A DNA stretch of 50,671 nucleotides from Clostridiales bacterium (GCA_012729115.1 JAAYDR010000034.1:1-50671); one strand, 5' to 3'. Counted from the stretch's first letter, positions 16,091 to 24,730 are shown. A program made the numbers and translations. Notes: generated from the letters alone by a model not told the origin.

Positions 16091-17518
16091 TTGAAACAGC
16101 AGCGCATGCGCTTTCGCCTGCTCACTTTGTTCATCATTGCCCTCTTGGGCGTGGCTGGGGTGTATGGCTTCTATTCGGTTTCCACCTACGGCAGCCGCTG
16201 GTTTTCCAGCGCGAAAAACACCCGCTACCAGTCTGCCAGGCGCACCGTCAACAAGGGGGACATCATTGACCGCAAGGGCGTGGTCCTGGCTACCACCAAC
16301 AAGAACGGAGACAGGGTCTATCAAAGCAATATCAAAAGCCGCAGCGCTGTGGTTCACCTGATTGGAGACGAGGAAGGCAATGTTGCCAACGGGGTGGATT
16401 CCTTCCAGGCCTCCTATCTGCTGGGCTTTGAAACCTCCCTCAGCGAGCGGATCAACGCCCTGCTCCGGGGTGAAACCCGGCGGGGGGACGATGTGACCCT
16501 CACCGTGGACAGTGCCCTTTGTACCGAGATTACGCGCGCCTTTGCCACCAATGGAAATACCGCCGGCAAAAGCGGCGCGGCTGTGGTGATGAATTACAAA
16601 ACCGGCGAAGTGCTCGCCCTGGTGAGTCTGCCGGTGTTCGACCCTGCCAATCTGACCGACAAGGACCGGGCCAACCCCCAGCATCCCTTCTGGAACCGGG
16701 CTCTCCAAAGCACCCTTCCCCCAGGTTCCACTTTCAAGATCATTACAGCTGCCGCTGCCCTTGCCAACATGGCGGATGCCACCGAGCATCTGTATGAATG
16801 TACAGGAGCCACCCAGGTGATGGATCAGCTGATCCACGACTATGGCAAGGCACAGCATGGAACACTGAACCTGGAACGGGCTTTCACCGTGAGCTGCAAC
16901 AACGCCTTCTCACAATGCGCCCTGATTCTGACCGACAATGTCCTGCGCGCCACAGCGGAAAACTTCGGCTTCAATGACAACTTTCTTTTCCGGGACTTCG
17001 TGGTGGAAAACAGCATCTACCCCACCACAGGCCGCAACGCCGTACAAGTTGCCTGGAGCGGCGTAGGCCAGAGCCAGGTGGGCGCAACCCCGCTGCACAT
17101 GTGCATGGTGGCCGCCTCCATAGCCAATGAGGGTGTGATGATGGAGCCCCGGCTCCTGGCCAAGGTGCAAAGCCCCGCCGGGGTGGTTCGCCTTCGCTAT
17201 TCCCAGAAGGTGTACGCCCGGGTCTGCGACACGCAGACCGCCCGGACCCTGGACCAGTTCATGAAAAATGTTGTCTCCAAGGGCACAGGCACTGCCGCCA
17301 GGGTCAACGGCCTCACCATTGCCGGCAAGACCGGCAGCGCTGAGGGCGCCATCGACGGCAAGGATGCCACCCATGCCTGGTTCGTGGGTTATATCGCCCA
17401 GCCCGAACTGCCCTATGCCCTCTGCGTTCTGGTGGAGGGCGGCGGCAGCGGCGGTAGCGTGGCCGCCCCCATTGCCGCAAGGATTTTCAAATATTTAAAG
17501 GACAATTACACAAGATAG
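16091..17518 (+). CDS. Class B penicillin-binding protein (PbpA-like D,D-transpeptidase)
   Basis: A 475-residue membrane-anchored transpeptidase that cross-links peptidoglycan. One membrane helix at ~8-28 is followed by a short N-terminal region (GDIIDRKGVVLATT) and the transpeptidase domain with all three motifs: SxxK at Ser213-Lys216 (PPGSTFK), SxN at Ser268-Asn270, and KTG at 413-415. No PASTA repeats are present. The TTG at 16091, with AAAGGAGG 7 bp upstream, is the likely start; the frame opens at an earlier TTG (16073) that overlaps the Shine-Dalgarno. It is paired with the SEDS protein just upstream, as in actinobacterial rodA-pbpA. Confidence 0.93.
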   Translation: MKQQRMRFRLLTLFIIALLGVAGVYGFYSVSTYGSRWFSSAKNTRYQSARRTVNKGDIIDRKGVVLATTNKNGDRVYQSNIKSRSAVVHLIGDEEGNVANGVDSFQASYLLGFETSLSERINALLRGETRRGDDVTLTVDSALCTEITRAFATNGNTAGKSGAAVVMNYKTGEVLALVSLPVFDPANLTDKDRANPQHPFWNRALQSTLPPGSTFKIITAAAALANMADATEHLYECTGATQVMDQLIHDYGKAQHGTLNLERAFTVSCNNAFSQCALILTDNVLRATAENFGFNDNFLFRDFVVENSIYPTTGRNAVQVAWSGVGQSQVGATPLHMCMVAASIANEGVMMEPRLLAKVQSPAGVVRLRYSQKVYARVCDTQTARTLDQFMKNVVSKGTGTAARVNGLTIAGKTGSAEGAIDGKDATHAWFVGYIAQPELPYALCVLVEGGGSGGSVAAPIAARIFKYLKDNYTR

Positions 17519-17530
17519 GGAACTGACTTC

Positions 17531-17827
17531 CTATTCCCATTCCTCAGGGGAAGGCTGTTCCCTCTCCAGCCAATACCCCCGGCCGGACAAATCCCTGCCG
17601 ATAAAGCGGTAGTCATACAGCTCCCGGCGCAAGGTCGCGGGGTCCCCGAAGGTATGCCATCCATTCAGCAGCTCGGCCAGCTCTTTTTCCGTATAGATCC
17701 GCTCCGGCTCCATTTTTTCCGCCAGGTACCTGAGCGCCCACATCCTCGACTTCCGCTTTGCCGGATAAGACACCAGCCTTTTATCCGCGTCCAGAAAGTT
17801 TTTGATCTTCTGCGCTGTTTCTTCCAT
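17531..17827 (-). CDS. DUF2087 domain protein
   Basis: A 98-residue protein almost entirely made of a DUF2087 domain: FLDADKRLVSYPAKRKSRMWALRYLAEK, then YTEKELAELL and LRRELYDYRFIGRDLSGRGYWL. The domain looks like a winged-helix DNA-binding fold and is often fused to or near ArsR/GNAT regulators, but its function is not established. It is 3 bp downstream of nnr on the same strand and is probably the last gene of the birA-to-DUF2087 operon. It ends 12 bp from the convergent PBP gene. Confidence 0.85.
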   Translation of the reverse strand: MEETAQKIKNFLDADKRLVSYPAKRKSRMWALRYLAEKMEPERIYTEKELAELLNGWHTFGDPATLRRELYDYRFIGRDLSGRGYWLEREQPSPEEWE

Positions 17828-17830
17828 TGA

Positions 17831-19402
17831 TCACACACCTCCAACCCGTCCAAGCTCGCTGCACAAATCAGTGGCCAGCATACCCCTTTCGCCCCAGGCT
17901 CTGGCGGCTGCCATACCCGCCAGTCCATGCAAAGCGGTTCCTGATTGCAAAACCTGGAAGAGGCTTCCTTCAAAGGCTCCCTGGGCCTTCATCGCCAGCA
18001 GGGCAGCCAAAATTCCAGTCAGGGCATCCCCGCTACCCCCTTTGGCCATGCCGGGGGTCCCAAGCACATTCAAACCCTTCTCTTTTCCGGATAGCAGCAC
18101 GCTGGCCGCTCCCTTGAGGACGACGCAGGCTCCATAGCAGCTTTGTATGGCAGCTGCCGCGCCAGGTGCGTCCGCTGCCACCTGGGCCGTATCCATCCCC
18201 AGCAGCCGCGCCGCTTCCCCCGGATGAGGGGTCAGAATCTGATGGGGTGTCAGCAGAGGCCTTGGGATTTCCCGTTGTTCCGCCAGCCAGGCCAGTCCAT
18301 TCAGCCCGTCAGCATCCAAAACGGCAGGCTTGCCTGTATGGCCCAGAAGTGCCATCAGTCCCTTCATCAGCTCCCTGGCGTAGGCATCCGTGCCCAGGCC
18401 CGGGCCAATGGCCACGCTGTCGGCCTTTTCCATTACCCCGGCCAGCAACCCCAAAGCTCCGGCTGCGTCGCCTGTGGGCAGCGGCAGGCAGGTAGCGCAG
18501 GGGCAAAGGCTCTGCACAATATGGACAATCTCCAGGGGACATGCAACCGTTACCAGCCCGGCTCCCGTCCGCATGGCCGCGAGGGCGCAAATTGCTGCCG
18601 CTCCCGCCATCCCCAGACTGCCGGCCACCACCAGCACCCGGCCAAAACTCCCCTTATGGCACACCCTGGGCCTGGGGCGAATCAGATCCGCAAGGTCGGA
18701 TTCCTCCAAAACCCGGTATCCCTCCACCTCATCCCGCGCAGGGGGGAGGCCAATATCCGCCACTGTGATCCGGCCGCTGAGATTTAGGCCTGCTCCCAGA
18801 TACAGCCCGGGCTTGGGCCGGTGAAAGGTGACTGTTTCCGTAGCGCGGACGGCCGCACCCATGATCTCCCCCGTTTCACCATGCAGACCGGAGGGGATAT
18901 CCACGGCAACGACCGGAACTCCATTCCCGTAGGCTGCTTCCATCAGGCGGCACAGCTCTGCCGCCCGCCCCGTGATTTCCCGGCTCAAACCGGTGCCAAA
19001 GAGGGCATCGATAACGCAGGCGGTATCCGGGGGGATCCCTGGCAAAGCCCCCGTATCCTCTTCCTCCAGAACCTTCAGACGGACCCAGGGGGCTTCTCTT
19101 TCCAGCCGGGTTTTCTGCTCCCCGGTCTCCCATGACAGCTGCCCCGCCATCAACCAGACCGTAGCAGCACGCTCAGGCCGCCCTGCACAAAGAATCCGCA
19201 GGGCGGCCAACCCGTCTCCTCCATTGTTGCCGGTGCCACAGACACAGTGAATCCTGCCGGGCCTGTTTTGCAGATGCCGTTCCACTGCCTGGGCAACCGC
19301 GGCCGCGGCGCGTTCCATCAGCTCTGTCCCGGTCACGTCCGTATCGGCCATGACCCTGGTCTCCAGCATTTTCATTTCCCTGGGAGTAATGGTTCTCAGC
19401 AT
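17831..19402 (-). CDS. nnr: Bifunctional NAD(P)H-hydrate epimerase / ADP-dependent NAD(P)HX dehydratase
   Basis: A 523-residue fusion of the two NAD(P)H-repair enzymes. The N-terminal YjeF_N epimerase (~1-215) has GTGNNGGDGLAALR, DALFGTGL and VDIPSGL. The C-terminal ribokinase-like dehydratase (~235-515) has GSFGRVLVVAGS, IGPGLGTD, LDADGLN, TPHPGEAARLLG and GTPGMAKGGSGDALTG. Together they turn damaged NADHX/NADPHX back into NADH/NADPH. The ATG at 19402 follows AAGGAGG. The gene lies 20 bp after acpS; an acpS-nnr pair is frequent in Firmicutes. Confidence 0.96.
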   Translation of the reverse strand: MLRTITPREMKMLETRVMADTDVTGTELMERAAAAVAQAVERHLQNRPGRIHCVCGTGNNGGDGLAALRILCAGRPERAATVWLMAGQLSWETGEQKTRLEREAPWVRLKVLEEEDTGALPGIPPDTACVIDALFGTGLSREITGRAAELCRLMEAAYGNGVPVVAVDIPSGLHGETGEIMGAAVRATETVTFHRPKPGLYLGAGLNLSGRITVADIGLPPARDEVEGYRVLEESDLADLIRPRPRVCHKGSFGRVLVVAGSLGMAGAAAICALAAMRTGAGLVTVACPLEIVHIVQSLCPCATCLPLPTGDAAGALGLLAGVMEKADSVAIGPGLGTDAYARELMKGLMALLGHTGKPAVLDADGLNGLAWLAEQREIPRPLLTPHQILTPHPGEAARLLGMDTAQVAADAPGAAAAIQSCYGACVVLKGAASVLLSGKEKGLNVLGTPGMAKGGSGDALTGILAALLAMKAQGAFEGSLFQVLQSGTALHGLAGMAAARAWGERGMLATDLCSELGRVGGV

Positions 19403-19422
19403 GAATCCTCCTTGGAAAGGTC

Positions 19423-19794
19423 CTATTCAATCAATGCCACAGCCGCAGCCAGGCCCGCCTCATGGGTGAGGCTGAGCCAGGCCTGTTTCGCTCCCAGGCT
19501 GTTCATTTTCTCCAGCGCCGTTCCTGTGAGTCGGAAGGCGGGCTTGCCCCCTGCCTCGTGTATCACGGCCACATCCAGCAGCGATACACCGCCGCCGATG
19601 CCCACACCCAGCGCTTTCACAAAGGCCTCCTTGGCCGCGAACATTGCCGCCATACTCTGGGCCGCCATCCTGCCCCGGGCCTTTACATATTCCTGCTCCT
19701 CCGCCGTAAAATAGCGGCGCAGAAAGCGATCGTCCTGATCCAGCAGCCTTTCCATCCGGGCAATCTCACACAGGTCCAGTCCTATGCCGATCAT
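19423..19794 (-). CDS. acpS: Holo-[acyl-carrier-protein] synthase
   Basis: A 123-residue AcpS that attaches 4'-phosphopantetheine from CoA to acyl carrier protein. It has IGIGLDLCEIARM with the metal-binding Asp, RYFTAEEQEY and FAAKEAFVKALG, the second signature. The ATG at 19794 overlaps the TGA of the upstream P1-peptidase gene (ATGA) and lacks its own Shine-Dalgarno, so it is probably translated by coupling. A longer in-frame start at 19860 would lie inside the peptidase gene and adds no family-like sequence. Confidence 0.95.
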   Translation of the reverse strand: MIGIGLDLCEIARMERLLDQDDRFLRRYFTAEEQEYVKARGRMAAQSMAAMFAAKEAFVKALGVGIGGGVSLLDVAVIHEAGGKPAFRLTGTALEKMNSLGAKQAWLSLTHEAGLAAAVALIE

Positions 19795-20753
19795 GGCTGC
19801 TGACCCATATACACCGCATTGTAGATCGCCCGGGCCGTTACTTCCGCCGCTGCCGCACATAGCTGCACAAAGTTGACCTCCGCGTCCACCCGGCCCGTAG
19901 CCAGGGAAAATACCGTGTCGCCGTCCATCTGGGTATGCACCGGACGGATGGACCGGGCCAGTCCGTCATGGCCGCAGGTGGCCATCCGGTTCGCCTCCGC
20001 CTTGGTAAGCAGCGCGTCCGTGGCCACCACAACCAGCGTGGTGTTCTGGCCCGGCTTTGGGAATCGCAGCAGCTCCGGCGCGGCAACCGCGCCGTAGAGC
20101 AGGCTCTCGCAGGTAACCGGGGTGCCGTCCGCCAGATGCCCGCATGCAAGCAGCTTTCCTGTATGGGGCTCATAAATGTCCCCGCAGGCATTGACCGCCG
20201 CAATGGCTCCCACGGTCACGCCGCAGGCCAGGGTGATGCTGGCCGTTCCCACCCCGCCGGCAGCGGGGATGCTGCCCGGTACCAGCTTGCCCACGGTGGC
20301 TCCAATGCCCGCTCCGTGACGGCCCTGCTCCACTGCCTTGGCGGCATTCTTGCATGCCTGCCTGCCCATCACCGCATCCGGCCGGGCTTTGGCGTCCCCT
20401 ATCGCCAGGTCAAAGAGTACCGCGGCCGGCACGATGGGCACCCGGCAGATCCCGGTGTCAAAGCCCACATCATTCTCCTCCAAAAAGGCCATCACGCCGC
20501 TGGCGGCGTCCAGCCCGAAGGCACTGCCCCCGGCGAGCACCACTGCATTGGCCGCTTCCACCGCGTTGCCGGGACGGGCCAGATCCGTTTCCCGGGTTCC
20601 CGGAGCCGCGCCCCGCACATCCGCTCCCAGCACCGCTCCTTCCCGGCCGCACAGCACCACGGTCACGCCGGTCTTCCCCTTGGGGTCATCCGCCTGACCC
20701 ACCCGAATGCCGTGAACCTCTGTGATTTCTCCTGCAAACTTTGGTTTACGCAT
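19791..20753 (-). CDS. P1 family peptidase (S58, DmpA-like)
   Basis: A 320-residue member of the DmpA/S58 family of Ntn-type aminopeptidases that self-cleave before a Thr or Ser. The probable cleavage site is GQNTT at ~235-239, making Thr238 the likely N-terminal nucleophile. LAGGSAFGLDAASGVMAFLEE at ~73-93 and the RVPIVPAAVLFDL region are also typical. Substrates of most members are unknown; D-amino-acid amides and beta-peptides are known for some. It overlaps birA by 8 bp upstream and acpS by 4 bp downstream, so the operon order is birA, peptidase, acpS, nnr, DUF2087. Confidence 0.92.
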   Translation of the reverse strand: MRKPKFAGEITEVHGIRVGQADDPKGKTGVTVVLCGREGAVLGADVRGAAPGTRETDLARPGNAVEAANAVVLAGGSAFGLDAASGVMAFLEENDVGFDTGICRVPIVPAAVLFDLAIGDAKARPDAVMGRQACKNAAKAVEQGRHGAGIGATVGKLVPGSIPAAGGVGTASITLACGVTVGAIAAVNACGDIYEPHTGKLLACGHLADGTPVTCESLLYGAVAAPELLRFPKPGQNTTLVVVATDALLTKAEANRMATCGHDGLARSIRPVHTQMDGDTVFSLATGRVDAEVNFVQLCAAAAEVTARAIYNAVYMGQQP

Positions 20754-21771
20754 AGGCCCTCTCTCCTCTCACCGAAACATCGCCGCTTAACACCCTGCGG
20801 CGCTCTCCCTGTTCATCTGTGACCCACAGGGCCCCAGTTTCATCCAGGGCTTCCGCCCTGCCCAGGAATTCCCCTTGTATGCCCGTCACCCGGACCCTGG
20901 CTCCCAAGGTTACCGAGCGGCGCAGATACTCCGGCAGAATTCCCTGCAATCCTTGATTTTCAATGGCTTCAACAGCCTTCTCCATTCGTGACAGATAAGC
21001 GCAAAGCAAAGCGCGGCGGTCAATGGGCGGAAGCTCTCTGGCGTCCTGACCGGGCATATCCCCGCTCCCGGCCAGCTTCCCTTGCTCCAGCCAGAGGGAG
21101 GTGGCCTTGTCCTCCAACTCTCCTCCAAAGTGCCGCTGGTTCACATTGACTCCCACGCCCATCACCACAAAGCGGATACCGTCCATGTCCGCACTGATCT
21201 CGCTGAGGATGCCCGCACATTTTTTTCCACCAATCAGCAGGTCATTGGGCCATTTGATGCCCACCGACAGCCCCAGCACAGTCTCCTCCACTGCCCCGGC
21301 CATGGCTGTGGCAGCCGCCAGGGTACACAGCTGTGCCTTTTCCGTGGGCATCGCAGGGCACAGCAACAGGGAATGGAGAAGGTTCTCCCCCAAGGCCGCC
21401 TCCCAGCGCCGGCCCAGGCGGCCCTTGCCCTCGGTTTGCAGCTCGCACACCGCCAGGCTCCCCCTGGCCGCGCCCTGATAAGCCATAGCCTTGAGCACGG
21501 TGTTGGTGCTGGTCATGTCTGGTTTGTAGAAAATATCCCCCCGCCCTGCCCACTGGGTAGAAAGATCCATGGCAAGATAGCCCGGCAGCAGGCTGTCGGG
21601 CCTTGGGACCAGCCGGTAGCCTCGCTTACCGGCGCTGTTGATATCGTAGCCTTCCTCCCGGAGCTTTTCCACCCGCTTCCAGACAGCGGCACGGGTGATC
21701 CCCAGGCTTTCGCAAAGCCGCTCTCCGGAAATATACCCGGTATGGGACAGAAGGGAAAGAAGCGGATCCAT
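20746..21771 (-). CDS. birA: Bifunctional biotin-protein ligase / biotin operon repressor BirA
   Basis: A 341-residue class II BirA. Residues ~1-60 are a winged helix-turn-helix (GERLCESLGITRAAVWKRVEKLREEGYDI) that binds biotin operators. The ligase domain shows TSTN, the biotinoyl-AMP loop EGKGRLGRRW, and KWPNDLLIGGKKCAGIL with the catalytic Lys; the C-terminal SH3-like cap spans ~285-335. It biotinylates acetyl-CoA carboxylase or decarboxylase subunits. ATG 21771 follows AGGAGGTGGGG. No biotin synthesis or transport genes are nearby. It is the first gene of a five-gene operon. Confidence 0.96.
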   Translation of the reverse strand: MDPLLSLLSHTGYISGERLCESLGITRAAVWKRVEKLREEGYDINSAGKRGYRLVPRPDSLLPGYLAMDLSTQWAGRGDIFYKPDMTSTNTVLKAMAYQGAARGSLAVCELQTEGKGRLGRRWEAALGENLLHSLLLCPAMPTEKAQLCTLAAATAMAGAVEETVLGLSVGIKWPNDLLIGGKKCAGILSEISADMDGIRFVVMGVGVNVNQRHFGGELEDKATSLWLEQGKLAGSGDMPGQDARELPPIDRRALLCAYLSRMEKAVEAIENQGLQGILPEYLRRSVTLGARVRVTGIQGEFLGRAEALDETGALWVTDEQGERRRVLSGDVSVRGERAYA

Positions 21772-21792
21772 CGCCCCACCTCCTATGCCCCT

Positions 21793-21821
21793 ATTGTACT
21801 CCCATTGCCCTCAGGATTCAA
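21793..21821 (-). promoter_or_regulatory. SigA-type promoter of the birA operon
   Basis: On the minus strand, -35 TTGAAT (21816-21821) and -10 TACAAT (21793-21798) with 17 bp spacing. The -35 lies within the last codons of the upstream HAD gene. Confidence 0.65.
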
Positions 21822-22530
21822 GGGAGGTACCAAGCACGCGCCCCACAGCCTCCTCCAGGGAACCGCATACGTGAAAACCGGACCGGCAAAGCTGCTCCCG
21901 GCTCTGGTGCCCCTGGCATACCAGGATGCAATCCACACCCATCTCCCTGGCTACCTGGGCATCATGAAGCGTATCCCCCAGGAGTACGCAGTCCTCCGGG
22001 GGAAGGAAAAGGCGCTTCAGGCAGGCCTTGCCCAGGTCCTCCTTGCTGGTGGCATAGATATGATCCAGGCCCAGCACCTCCTGGAAGCAATGGCGAATGC
22101 CGTATTGGTTAAGCTGCTTTGTCAGAATGTCCACCTGGCTGGCGGAGAGGATGGCCTGGGGAATCCGTGCCCGGGCTATTGCCTCCAGGGCTTCCCGGGC
22201 TCCCCGATGCAGGGGAATCTCTTCGCAGCCCCGCACGTACTCGGCCATCCAGGCGTTGGCGACCTCCACAAAGTTTTCGTCCGTTACCCCCGCCTGCTCA
22301 TAGTACAGCCGCACGGGAAAGGTGAACTGGCGATGATACTCCTGAAGGCTGTCCACCCTGGGCAGGCCAAAACGCGGAAACACGCGGTTTCTTACGCCAA
22401 TGGCATAGTCCCGGTCATCCAGCAGGGTACCGTTCCAGTCCCAGAAAACGAAGCGATACGAAGGGCGGGAGGCCGGTACTCCCTGCCTCCCGTCCGCGCC
22501 GCTGATCTGATTGTCAGTAGGCCTTTGCAA
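21811..22530 (-). CDS. HAD-superfamily phosphatase (subfamily IA) with Asn variant of motif I
   Basis: A 239-residue HAD hydrolase similar to phosphoglycolate phosphatases. Motif I reads [11 protein letters not shown]: the nucleophile Asp31 is kept but the second, acid/base Asp is Asn33. Motif II is ILSAS, the motif III Lys lies around [12 protein letters not shown] and motif IV is [14 protein letters not shown] helical cap sits at ~45-110. The WDWNGT variant occurs in a recognisable set of clostridial HAD proteins, so it is not simply a mutation; its effect on rate is unknown. The only standard in-frame start is TTG 22530, which overlaps the end of proS by 17 bp, so coupled translation with proS is likely. 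Confidence 0.85.
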   Translation of the reverse strand: MQRPTDNQISGADGRQGVPASRPSYRFVFWDWNGTLLDDRDYAIGVRNRVFPRFGLPRVDSLQEYHRQFTFPVRLYYEQAGVTDENFVEVANAWMAEYVRGCEEIPLHRGAREALEAIARARIPQAILSASQVDILTKQLNQYGIRHCFQEVLGLDHIYATSKEDLGKACLKRLFLPPEDCVLLGDTLHDAQVAREMGVDCILVCQGHQSREQLCRSGFHVCGSLEEAVGRVLGTSLES

Positions 22531-23965
22531 AATAGATCACCTTATCCGCCTTTTCGCCGCAGCATACGCAGTGATCCCCCACGGGCTGCTGGTCAAAGGG
22601 CATGTTACGGCTGGTTACGCTCATCTCCGCCTTGATCCGGTCTTCGCAGGCCCGCTCCCCGCACCACATGGCCTTGGCAAAGCCGTTCTCGGTGGCCTTT
22701 TTCAGTTCCTCCATATTGGAGACCACTTTGATTCGCCCATCCCGGAACTCCCTGGCGATGGCGAACATGTTTTTCTGAATATCATCCAGAAGCAGGGGCA
22801 GCTTATGGGATAGCTCCTGAAGTGCCACTTCCTGCTTTTCATAGGTATCCCGCCGAAACACGATGCACTGGCCCTTTTCCAGATCCCTGGGGCCGATCTC
22901 AATGCGGAGGGGTACGCCCTTCAGCTCCCAGTCGTTGAACTTGAAGCCGGGGGACAGGGTGTCCCGGTCATCCAGCTTGACCCGTAGGCCCTGGGCCTTC
23001 AGCTGGTCATAAAGCTCCTGGCACTTCTCCATGACGCCCCCCTTGTGGGCGGCCACCGGCACGATCACCACCTGAATGGGCGCAATGCGGGGAGGCAGCT
23101 TCAGCCCCCGCTCATCTCCGTGGGTCATGATGATGGCCCCGATCAGACGGGTGGTGGTCCCCCAGCTGGTTTCGTGCACATAGGTCAGCTTGCCTTCCTT
23201 GTTCAGGTACTGAATGTTGAAGGCTTCGGCGAAGTTGGTGCCAAAGTTGTGGCTGGTGCCGGCCTGAAGGGCCTTGCCGTCCTGCATCATGGCTTCCATG
23301 CTGTAGGTGGCCTGCGCCCCGGCGAACTTTTCCTTGTCGCTCTTTCTGCCAATCAGCACGGGAATGGCCAGTTCCTCTTCCACTACCTCCCGATAGACCT
23401 CCAGCATCTGCAAGGTCTCCTCCTGGGCTTCTTCGGCGGTGGCATGGATGGTATGTCCCTCCTGCCAAAGGAATTCGGCAGTGCGGAGGAAAGGCCGGGT
23501 GGTCTTTTCCCAGCGCATCACGCTGCACCACTGGTTATACTTCATGGGCAGGTCCCGCCATGAACTGACCCACTTGCTGTACATGGCACAGAAGATGGTT
23601 TCGCTGGTGGGACGGATGGCCAGACGCTCCTGCAAGGGCTCGTTTCCCCCCTGGGTCACCCAGGCGACCTCCGGCGCAAATCCCTCCACATGCTCCGCTT
23701 CCTTCAGCAGCAGGCTTTCGGGAATCAGCATGGGCATGTACACGTTTTGATGGCCGGTCGCCTTAAAGCGTTTGTCCATCTCCTCCTGAATGCGCTCCCA
23801 AATCGCGTATCCATAGGGCCTGAGCACCATACAGCCCCGCACGGGTGCGTAATCCACCAACTCTGTTTTCATAATGACATCCGTATACCATTGGGAAAAA
23901 TCCTCGTCCCGAGGCGTGATGTGCTCCACAAAACCCTGTTTCTTCTCGTTTCCCTGCTCCGCCAT
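22514..23965 (-). CDS. proS: Prolyl-tRNA synthetase (short, archaeal/eukaryal-like form)
   Basis: A 483-residue class II synthetase charging tRNA-Pro. Motif 2 appears as [15 protein letters not shown] followed by [24 protein letters not shown]; motif 3 as [14 protein letters not shown]. There is no INS editing domain between motifs 2 and 3, so this is the short type also found in many Clostridia. The C-terminal zinc-binding-like extension contains WCGERACED and [14 protein letters not shown] 23965 has AAGGAG 9 bp upstream. A longer open frame to 24094 runs into the T-box leader and is not real. Expression should respond to uncharged tRNA-Pro through that leader. Confidence 0.96.
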   Translation of the reverse strand: MAEQGNEKKQGFVEHITPRDEDFSQWYTDVIMKTELVDYAPVRGCMVLRPYGYAIWERIQEEMDKRFKATGHQNVYMPMLIPESLLLKEAEHVEGFAPEVAWVTQGGNEPLQERLAIRPTSETIFCAMYSKWVSSWRDLPMKYNQWCSVMRWEKTTRPFLRTAEFLWQEGHTIHATAEEAQEETLQMLEVYREVVEEELAIPVLIGRKSDKEKFAGAQATYSMEAMMQDGKALQAGTSHNFGTNFAEAFNIQYLNKEGKLTYVHETSWGTTTRLIGAIIMTHGDERGLKLPPRIAPIQVVIVPVAAHKGGVMEKCQELYDQLKAQGLRVKLDDRDTLSPGFKFNDWELKGVPLRIEIGPRDLEKGQCIVFRRDTYEKQEVALQELSHKLPLLLDDIQKNMFAIAREFRDGRIKVVSNMEELKKATENGFAKAMWCGERACEDRIKAEMSVTSRNMPFDQQPVGDHCVCCGEKADKVIYFAKAY

Positions 23966-23994
23966 GTCTACCCTCTCCTTTGTCCCCGGATATG

Positions 23995-24246
23995 AAAAAA
24001 ACCCGCTTCGCTCCCGCCACGGCCAAAGGCCATGCGTTGGGACGAAGGGAGCCTTCGCGGTACCACCCGACTTAAAACGCGCAAGCGTTTTCACTTTTCT
24101 GCCTGCTAACGGGGGCTAACCGTCGGGGATTGGCCGACTTCACGAAAGCGGGATACGCCCTGCGCCGGATGAAAACCCTTTCAGCCCATGGGGTTTCTCT
24201 CTTTCCTGCGGCGGGAGGGGCGCGCTCTTCCGTCACCCAACAGGGC
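23995..24246 (-). promoter_or_regulatory. T-box riboswitch of proS
   Basis: The minus-strand leader carries the T-box sequence GGGTGGTACCGCG (24056-24068), which pairs with the tRNA acceptor end. It is followed by a terminator stem (arms 24040-24054 and 24002-24015) and a run of seven U (23995-24001). Upstream stem I sequences occupy ~24100-24240. Uncharged tRNA-Pro is expected to favour the antiterminator. I did not assign the specifier triplet with confidence. Confidence 0.92.
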
Positions 24247-24252
24247 GCAAAC

Positions 24253-24281
24253 ATCATAGCATAGTTGCCCCGGGTTTGCAA
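24253..24281 (-). promoter_or_regulatory. SigA-type promoter of the proS T-box leader
   Basis: Minus strand: -35 TTGCAA (24276-24281), 17-bp spacer, -10 TATGAT (24253-24258). It places the start of transcription at about 24246. Confidence 0.7.
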
Positions 24282-24312
24282 GCCGGGTGAACCAACCCCC
24301 TTTTACATCCTT

Positions 24313-24350
24313 TGTCGAACGATTTTCCGGGGATCCGACATTATTCGACA
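24313..24350. promoter_or_regulatory. Pair of Spo0A boxes upstream of the 59-residue gene
   Basis: Two perfect TGTCGAA heptamers in inverted orientation: plus strand 24313-24319 and minus strand 24344-24350. A third, TGTCGGA, lies at 24334-24340 (minus) and a fourth, TGTCGAT, at 24395-24401 (plus). The perfect boxes end 10 bp before a candidate -35, a position suited to activation. Confidence 0.6.
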
Positions 24351-24360
24351 GGAAAACCCG

Positions 24361-24389
24361 TTGCAGATTCATTTTCCAGTGGTTATCCT
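24361..24389 (+). promoter_or_regulatory. Candidate promoter of the 59-residue gene
   Basis: -35 TTGCAG (24361-24366), 17-bp spacer, -10 TATCCT (24384-24389), each matching consensus at four positions. A weak core promoter next to Spo0A boxes fits an activated gene. An AT-rich dyad (24388-24395 with 24413-24420) follows. Confidence 0.45.
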
Positions 24390-24451
24390 ATATATGTCGA
24401 TGGACTATCACTATATATAGATGCCATGGATGAAAGGAAGGGTTACAAGCG

Positions 24452-24631
24452 ATGTTCACAAAACGGACCACCGAAACGACTGACGAGTTCCACTTCTTGC
24501 GGGAACGGGCTGCAGAGCTGCTGGATGAGGGAAAAGTCGAGCAGGCCATGGAAATGCTCCAAGTCATCGACAAGGAACAGCTCCGCCTACTCAAGCCTCT
24601 CCTGAAGGAAGCCTACCGCGCCGCTCCCTGA
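24452..24631 (+). CDS. Small charged helical protein, 59 residues, unknown function
   Basis: An open frame not reported in the longer overlapping frame: ATG 24452 to TGA 24631, with AAGGAAGGG about 9 bp before the start. The product begins MFTKRTTETTDEFHFLRERA and continues AAELLDEGKVEQAMEMLQV and IDKEQLRLLKPLLKEAYRAA. It is predicted mostly alpha-helical and amphipathic, with a helix-turn-helix hairpin look like a single TPR or a small adaptor; it has no membrane segment or Cys. The Spo0A boxes upstream suggest expression around entry into sporulation. I do not recognise a family. It ends 36 bp before the CIRCE element of htpG. Confidence 0.6.
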   Translation: MFTKRTTETTDEFHFLRERAAELLDEGKVEQAMEMLQVIDKEQLRLLKPLLKEAYRAAP

Positions 24632-24667
24632 CCAAGTGTAATAGAAAACCGGACTCCTCCCCCATTG

Positions 24668-24694
24668 TTAGCACTCGTTTGTATCGAGTGCTAA
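24668..24694. promoter_or_regulatory. CIRCE operator (HrcA binding site)
   Basis: A perfect inverted repeat TTAGCACTC - 9 bp - GAGTGCTAA, the HrcA operator. It ends 7 bp upstream of the htpG -35, whereas CIRCE usually overlaps or follows the transcription start. Confidence 0.95.
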
Positions 24695-24701
24695 TTTTTT
24701 C

Positions 24702-24730
24702 TTGATTCCGGCGAAAACCTTTGGTATAAT
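24702..24730 (+). promoter_or_regulatory. SigA-type promoter of htpG
   Basis: -35 TTGATT (24702-24707), 17-bp spacer, -10 TATAAT (24725-24730). Confidence 0.8.

Noticed and set aside
23966-24094. N-terminal extension of proS
   Set aside because: It is translated from the T-box terminator region; the Shine-Dalgarno supports ATG 23965.
24312-24605. 97-residue open frame over the Spo0A boxes
   Set aside because: It has Ser/Arg-rich shadow-like composition and covers promoter elements; a frame with a good ribosome-binding site lies inside on another phase.
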